The notes beneath the pieces are model-generated. The model was given only the letters and a program-made list of their open reading frames with translations, had not been told where the DNA came from and searched no databases. Position numbers and translations under genes: made by a program. From an uncultured Rhizobiaceae group bacterium (GTDB taxonomy: Bacteria; Pseudomonadota; Alphaproteobacteria; Rhizobiales; Rhizobiaceae), in assembly GCA_905479965.1 (NCBI GenBank), contig CAJQOR010000016.1, positions 1-10,162 on the forward strand: 10,162 nt of DNA, given 5' to 3'. Every line of letters begins with the position of its first letter. The stretch's first letter is position 1. Shown here piece by piece: positions 6,089-10,162 of this stretch.

Positions 6089-6976
6089 ATGGGTAAAAAC
6101 TTGCGTTTAATGATATTCGGAGCTGGGTTTTCGGGCCGAGCTATTGGCAAAAAGCTATCAGAAACTTTTGATTTTGTCGGCGGCACCACGCGCTCTGAAG
6201 AAAAGTTTGAGTTGTTGGCCGAACATAACATATCGCCTTTCATTTTTTCAGGTGATGAGTTCTCACCCGCGTTACAAAATGAACTGGGTTCTATAACTCA
6301 TCTCATACAATCGATTTCTCCGGATAAAACTGGAGATCCGATCATACCATTAATTGATCATAATTTGCGCAATGTAATGCCAAACCTGCAATGGGTCGGC
6401 TATCTATCAACGGTTGGTGTCTATGGCAATCACAATGGTTCTTGGGTCGATGAAGATACGATATGTAAGCCGGTGTCTAAACGTTCGGTTGCGCGTGTGG
6501 AAGCTGAGAAATTATGGATCGAAATTTGCCAATCGGCAGATATTCCACTGGCAATTCTTCGGCTTTCAGGCATTTATGGTCCCGGGCGAAACACGTTTGA
6601 GAACTATAAAAAGGGCACTGCGCGGCGGTTAATCAAAAAAGATCAGGTTTTTAATCGCATTTTTGTCGACGATATTGCTGGGACGAGCAAACTGCTCATG
6701 CGTGAAAATACATCCGGGATATTTAATGTCACTGATAATCAACCTGCACCACCTCAAGACGTGGTTACCTATGCGGCGGAACTTTTAGGTATCCATCCAC
6801 CTGAAGAAATTGATTTTGAAACAGCCGAACTTTCACCAATGGCACGTTCATTTTATGGTGAAAACAAGCGTGTCTCCAATGCCAAAATTAAGAAACTTGG
6901 ATACGAATTTGAGCAGCCAGATTACCGTGCAGCATTAGACTATTTAAAAGCTAAATTTTATCCGTTGGGAATCTAA
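6089..6976 (+). CDS. SDR-family NAD(P)-binding protein (atypical epimerase/dehydratase-like)
   Basis: A 295-residue Rossmann-fold protein with the dinucleotide motif GAGFSG at residues 11-16 after the strand LRLMIF, the SDR landmark YLSTVGVYG followed by SWVDED, and the RLSGIYGPGRN segment typical of NAD-dependent epimerase/dehydratase relatives. The usual catalytic Tyr-x-x-x-Lys is not evident: the helix expected to carry it reads SVARVEAEKLW, with no tyrosine. The protein is therefore placed with atypical SDRs, and catalysis by the standard mechanism is doubtful. ATG at 6089 comes four bases after the queG stop with only AGG next to it, suggesting translation coupled to queG. The stop is two bases from the convergent PAS-LuxR gene. 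Its substrate is unknown; the link to queG may be only positional. Confidence 0.85.
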   Translation: MGKNLRLMIFGAGFSGRAIGKKLSETFDFVGGTTRSEEKFELLAEHNISPFIFSGDEFSPALQNELGSITHLIQSISPDKTGDPIIPLIDHNLRNVMPNLQWVGYLSTVGVYGNHNGSWVDEDTICKPVSKRSVARVEAEKLWIEICQSADIPLAILRLSGIYGPGRNTFENYKKGTARRLIKKDQVFNRIFVDDIAGTSKLLMRENTSGIFNVTDNQPAPPQDVVTYAAELLGIHPPEEIDFETAELSPMARSFYGENKRVSNAKIKKLGYEFEQPDYRAALDYLKAKFYPLGI

Positions 6977-6978
6977 GA

Positions 6979-7545
6979 TTATTGTGGCACATGGTTTAAA
7001 CGCGCCAACAGTTCAGCTGCATTTCGAACATTTAACTTTTTGAGCAATCGTGCCCTGACATCTTCAACAGTACGCGGTGAGATTTTTAGCACATTCCCAA
7101 TTTCTTTACTCGTCTTCCCTGCGCTCAAATGGCCAATCACTTGACGTTCGCGCAACGTGAAACTTGCGGTATCGGTTGAGTCTGAAATCAATGTAAAGCT
7201 TAAGATCATCTGATCTAAAGGTTCATCTTTATTGAGTGCTTGCGCGTGAAAACGACACCAGATTTGTGTATCATTTTTGCACTTCACCATCCGCTCGTCT
7301 GTATAGAGGCCTTTTGTTTTCAACGGCTCTAAGCCTACATCGCGGATATCATCAAATTCTTGGCGACTTCCATAAAACATACGAAAGGACTGACCAATAA
7401 TATCTTGCTTGTCATAACCAACCATATTTGCAAATGTTGTATTGCAACTGCGCACAATACGCTGTTCGGTCAGTACAATTCCTAATGGCGCGTTCTCATA
7501 CGCGAGAGTGTCTAATTCAATCTGTGTCAATGGATGTTCCTGCAT
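6979..7545 (-). CDS. PAS domain-containing LuxR-type transcription regulator
   Basis: A 188-residue cytoplasmic DNA-binding protein. Residues about 10-120 form one PAS domain: APLGIVLTEQRIVRSCNTTF, then MVGYDKQDIIGQSFRMFYG, the usual N-terminal part of a PAS sensor, with the central helix and strands to ~120. Residues 130-185 are a LuxR/FixJ-type helix-turn-helix: LRERQVIGHLSAGKTSKEIG with the recognition part ISPRTVEDVRARLLKKL. No phosphoacceptor receiver domain is present, so the signal is probably sensed by the PAS pocket rather than by phosphorylation; the ligand is unknown. The start ATG (complement of 7543-7545) has only a weak GAAGA site. It is divergent from the M20-binding protein operon, with an inverted repeat in the shared gap, which suggests that it controls those genes and perhaps itself. 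Confidence 0.88.
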   Translation of the reverse strand: MQEHPLTQIELDTLAYENAPLGIVLTEQRIVRSCNTTFANMVGYDKQDIIGQSFRMFYGSRQEFDDIRDVGLEPLKTKGLYTDERMVKCKNDTQIWCRFHAQALNKDEPLDQMILSFTLISDSTDTASFTLRERQVIGHLSAGKTSKEIGNVLKISPRTVEDVRARLLKKLNVRNAAELLARLNHVPQ

Positions 7546-7560
7546 TTTCGGCTATCTTCA

Positions 7561-7605
7561 CGTAGAATTACGGCATTGATACCGTAGACAATATACTGTT
7601 ATATT
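7561..7605 (+). promoter_or_regulatory. Candidate promoter with overlapping operator in the divergent LuxR/M20 gap
   Basis: TTGATA (7576-7581), 18 bases, TATATT (7600-7605) form a reasonable sigma-70 promoter toward the M20 gene, with RNA starting near 7612. Wrapped around the -35 is a perfect inverted repeat TACGG (7569-7573), 8 bases, CCGTA (7582-7586). A further half-site CGTAGA at 7561-7566 repeats CGTAGA at 7583-7588, 22 bases away, about two helical turns. This arrangement fits a dimeric regulator such as the adjacent LuxR-type protein. The sequence is seen; binding is inferred. Confidence 0.5.
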
Positions 7606-7643
7606 TTTAATTCGTCGATATCTTAAAATTGAGACTTGAACTT

Positions 7644-8951
7644 ATGACTGAAGTTACTACAGATGATTCTAAATTATTCATGCTCATCGAAAACAAGCGG
7701 GATGATTTGGTTGAATTAACCCAAGATCTCATCCGTGTACCAACGCTCAACCCACCCGGTGATTGTTATCTGGAAATATGCGAATACCTTGACAAAAGGT
7801 TGTCTAAGTCTGGTTTTGAAACCGAATTAATTCGCGCAAAAGACTGCCCCGGTGACAGCGATAAATATCCAAGATGGAATATTGTCGCGCGCAGAGAAGG
7901 AGGTAGGAGCGGTCAATGCGTTCATTTTAATTCGCACACAGATGTCGTGGAAGTTGGCAAAGGCTGGACCAAAGATCCATTTGGAGCAGAAATTGTAGGT
8001 GATCTTATTTACGGTCGCGGCACATGCGATATGAAAGGCGGACTTGCTGCTTCGATCATAGCTGCGGAAGCTTTTATCGAAACTTATCCAGATTTTGCCG
8101 GTAGCATTGAAATATCGGGCACAGCTGATGAAGAAACAGGCGGTTATGGCGGTGTCGCCTATCTTGCCGAGAAGGGATATTTTTCACCATCTCGCGTCCA
8201 GCATGTCATTATCCCCGAACCTTTGAATAAAGACAGAATTTGCCTTGGGCACCGCGGTGTCTGGTGGGCTGAAATTGAAACAAAGGGCCGTATTGCACAC
8301 GGAGCTATGCCGTTTTTGGGCGATTGCGCTGTAAGACATATGGGTGCAGTTCTTCATAAAATTGAAGATGAATTGCTGCCAGCGCTTTATGATCGCAAAA
8401 CCTCTATGCCAGTTGTGCCAGAGGGTGCACGTCATTCAACCTTGAACATTAATTCAATACACGGTGGCCAAGCTGAGCCTGAAGAAGGCTTCACCGGATT
8501 TTTGTCATCTTGTGTTCCAGATTCTGCCCGCCTTGTCATAGACCGCCGCTATTTAATTGAAGAAGAACCTGAAGACGTTCAAGAAGAGATTATTGATCTT
8601 TTAGAACGGGTTAAACAAGAACGCGATACTTTTGATTATGACATTAAAGAACTATGGACGGTTACGCCAACCATGGCAGATAAAAATGCGCCCGTTGTGC
8701 AAGCGGTGCATCAGGCCATTGGTTCAGTGCTCAAATGTGAACCTTCCTATGTTGTTTCTCCGGGCACATATGATCAAAAACACATTGACCGCATTGGAAA
8801 ACTGAAAGATTGTATCGCCTATGGGCCAGGTATTCTGGATCTTGCACATCAACCTGATGAATATATTTCCATAAAAGACATGCTAGATTCTGCTAAAGTG
8901 ATGGCACAAACCCTTAAAACTTTGCTATACCCGAACAATCAAAACGAATAG
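7644..8951 (+). CDS. M20-family metallopeptidase (ArgE/DapE-like deacylase)
   Basis: A cytosolic zinc-dependent hydrolase of the acetylornithine deacetylase/succinyl-diaminopimelate desuccinylase type. Numbering from ATG 7644 (435 residues), the metal and catalytic residues are all visible: H98-x-D100 in NSHTDVV, D129 in GTCDMKGG, the E163-E164 pair in GTADEETGG, and H402 in DLAHQPDE near the C terminus. The segment GHRGVWWAEIETKGRIAHGAMP marks the start of the dimerisation domain. A TTG at 7629 would add five residues. ATG is preferred because the TTGAGA at 7629-7634 could then act as a weak ribosome site. The neighbouring solute-binding protein gene starts 10 bases after its stop, so the likely role is hydrolysis of an imported peptide-like or N-acylated compound rather than arginine or lysine biosynthesis. 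Exact substrate not determinable. Confidence 0.92.
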   Translation: MTEVTTDDSKLFMLIENKRDDLVELTQDLIRVPTLNPPGDCYLEICEYLDKRLSKSGFETELIRAKDCPGDSDKYPRWNIVARREGGRSGQCVHFNSHTDVVEVGKGWTKDPFGAEIVGDLIYGRGTCDMKGGLAASIIAAEAFIETYPDFAGSIEISGTADEETGGYGGVAYLAEKGYFSPSRVQHVIIPEPLNKDRICLGHRGVWWAEIETKGRIAHGAMPFLGDCAVRHMGAVLHKIEDELLPALYDRKTSMPVVPEGARHSTLNINSIHGGQAEPEEGFTGFLSSCVPDSARLVIDRRYLIEEEPEDVQEEIIDLLERVKQERDTFDYDIKELWTVTPTMADKNAPVVQAVHQAIGSVLKCEPSYVVSPGTYDQKHIDRIGKLKDCIAYGPGILDLAHQPDEYISIKDMLDSAKVMAQTLKTLLYPNNQNE

Positions 8952-8961
8952 GGAGATCAAC

Positions 8962-10162
8962 ATGAATTTCAATCATCTAACTTCTCATAAGATGAGAGCA
9001 CTTGCTGCATCCTGTGCAGTGGCTGCGTTCATGGCATCATCAGCAGCACATGCAATGAATACCGATGTGACCATTGGTATGCAATTGGAGCCACCGAATC
9101 TTGACCCAACAGGCGGCGCTGCAGCGGCGATTGATGAGGTTGTTTACGCAAATATTTTTGAAGGTTTAACCCGTTTTGGACCTGATGGTGCCGTTAATCC
9201 AGCTTTGGCAGCATCATGGGACATCTCAGAGGATGGAACCGAATATACTTTCAAGCTCAATGATGGTGTGACATTCCACGATGGTTCTGAGATGAACGCT
9301 GATGATGTGAAATTCTCGCTAGATCGTGCGCGCGCAGAAGATTCCACCAACGCGCAAAAAGCACTTTTTGCCGGGATTACAAGCGTTGATGTTGTGGATC
9401 CATTGACTGTGAAGGTCACATTGGAAAAACCAAACGGCTCGTTCTTGTTCAACATGGCTTGGGGCGATGCTGTAATCGTTGCGCCAGAAACTGCAGACAT
9501 GAATGCTAGCAATCCTGTTGGAACAGGCCCATTTACATTTAAAAACTGGGCTAAAGGCGATGCAGTCATGCTATCGCGCAATGCTGATTATTGGGGTGAA
9601 GCGGTTAAACTTGAGAATGTAACGTTTAAATTCATCTCAGACCCAACAGCTGCATTTGCAGCGATGATGGCGGAAGATATCGATGCATTTCCTGTTTATC
9701 CAGCTCCTGAAAATCTAGCGCAACTTGGTGCGGACCCTCGTTTTGAGGTTGTTGTTGGGTCATCTGAAGGTGAAACTATCCTTGCGATGAACAACAAAAA
9801 AGCACCGCTTGATAATATTAAAGTGCGCCAAGCCGTCACCCATGCGATTGACCGTCAAGCCATTATTGATGGCGCAATGTTTGGTTATGGGACACCTATC
9901 GGCACGCATTTTGCACCGCATAACCCCGACTATGTCGATCTGCTGGCGAATTCGCCCTATGACCCTGACCAGGCGCGCGCGCTGCTGGCCGAAGCAGGCT
10001 ATCCTGATGGCTTTACAACCACGCTGAAACTGCCGCCGCCTTCCTATGCGCGACGGGGCGGTGAAATTATCGCCAGCCAGCTGCGTGCCGTCGGGATCCA
10101 GACCGAGATTACCAATCTTGAATGGGCGCAGTGGATCGAAGAGGTCTTTTCCAACAAGGACT
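8962..10162 (+). CDS. ABC transporter solute-binding protein, family 5 (peptide/Dpp-Opp type), 3' end missing
   Basis: This frame is open from ATG 8962 to the window end (400 codons), so the C-terminal 100 or so residues of a typical ~500-residue protein are cut off. GGGAGA (8951-8956) is a good ribosome site. Residues 1-31 are a Sec signal peptide: basic start with K10 and R12, hydrophobic ALAASCAVAAFMASSAA, AHA cleavage site at 29-31. The mature protein shows SBP_bac_5 landmarks: EPPNLDP, YANIFEGLTRFGPDG, the FKLNDGVTFHDGSEMNADDVKFS segment, NPVGTGPF and VRQAVTHAIDR. It would bind a peptide or similar ligand in the periplasm for an ABC importer whose permease genes should follow. Oddity: from about 9900-9940 GC rises from about 47% to 60%, and leucine codons switch from no CTG in 18 to CTG in 7 of 8, without frame loss. 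Confidence 0.93.
   Translation, partial: MNFNHLTSHKMRALAASCAVAAFMASSAAHAMNTDVTIGMQLEPPNLDPTGGAAAAIDEVVYANIFEGLTRFGPDGAVNPALAASWDISEDGTEYTFKLNDGVTFHDGSEMNADDVKFSLDRARAEDSTNAQKALFAGITSVDVVDPLTVKVTLEKPNGSFLFNMAWGDAVIVAPETADMNASNPVGTGPFTFKNWAKGDAVMLSRNADYWGEAVKLENVTFKFISDPTAAFAAMMAEDIDAFPVYPAPENLAQLGADPRFEVVVGSSEGETILAMNNKKAPLDNIKVRQAVTHAIDRQAIIDGAMFGYGTPIGTHFAPHNPDYVDLLANSPYDPDQARALLAEAGYPDGFTTTLKLPPPSYARRGGEIIASQLRAVGIQTEITNLEWAQWIEEVFSNKD

Noticed and set aside
8992..9054. Alternative start at the second ATG, or lipoprotein processing at C18, for the solute-binding protein
   Set aside because: The strong GGGAGA site fits ATG 8962. The sequence before C18 lacks a hydrophobic lipobox leader, while AHA at 29-31 is a normal signal peptidase I site.
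9144..9581. 145-codon minus-strand frame inside the solute-binding protein gene
   Set aside because: Antisense shadow of a clear family 5 binding-protein frame; no ribosome site or family likeness.
9945..9956. 12-bp perfect palindrome GGCGAATTCGCC with an EcoRI site near the composition break, suggesting a cloning junction
   Set aside because: It encodes ordinary binding-protein residues in frame, and the GC rise begins somewhat upstream of it. A single restriction site is weak evidence of a construct.

Overview
This window looks like chromosomal DNA of a fairly AT-rich alphaproteobacterium, probably of the Hyphomicrobiales (Rhizobiales) type. The basis is family-level recognition of the gene set (a PyrF/DUF1330 pair, an NDUFA9-type SDR, a GST-queG-SDR operon divergent from uppP) and two matches to the alphaproteobacterial CtrA recognition sequence. 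No rRNA, tRNA, CRISPR array, insertion sequence or phage gene is visible. Most of the window is housekeeping DNA.

Layout. 1-557: the 3' part of an NAD(P)H-dependent FMN reductase-like flavoprotein, cut by the window edge. 697-1734: orotidine 5'-phosphate decarboxylase (pyrF) read in frame into a DUF1330 domain, with an internal ribosome-binding site and ATG kept at the domain boundary. 1888-2862: an NDUFA9-like atypical SDR. 2863-3070: an AT-rich control region with two TTAA-N7-TTAA (CtrA-type) boxes, followed by a 52-codon gene for a small exported peptide (3071-3229). 3233-4036, minus strand: uppP (bacA), undecaprenyl-diphosphatase. 4210-6976: a GST, queG (epoxyqueuosine reductase) and an SDR protein form a compact plus-strand operon with a plausible promoter at 4154-4182. 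6979-7545, minus strand: a PAS-LuxR transcription regulator. 7644-10162: an M20 metallopeptidase and the first ~400 residues of a family 5 (Dpp/Opp-like) ABC transporter solute-binding protein, divergent from the regulator and probably one operon that continues past the window.

How genes work together. The PAS-LuxR gene, the M20 hydrolase and the binding protein look like one functional locus: import of a peptide-like or N-acylated compound, its cytoplasmic hydrolysis, and local control through the shared 7546-7643 region. That region holds an inverted repeat lying across a candidate -35 element. The substrate cannot be read from the sequence.

The points most worth checking are: (1) an abrupt change in GC content and leucine codon choice inside the binding-protein gene at about 9900-9940, without loss of frame; (2) the PyrF-DUF1330 in-frame fusion with its retained internal start; (3) paired CtrA boxes before an unrecognised small exported peptide. 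I saw no evidence of a wholly new multi-gene system.
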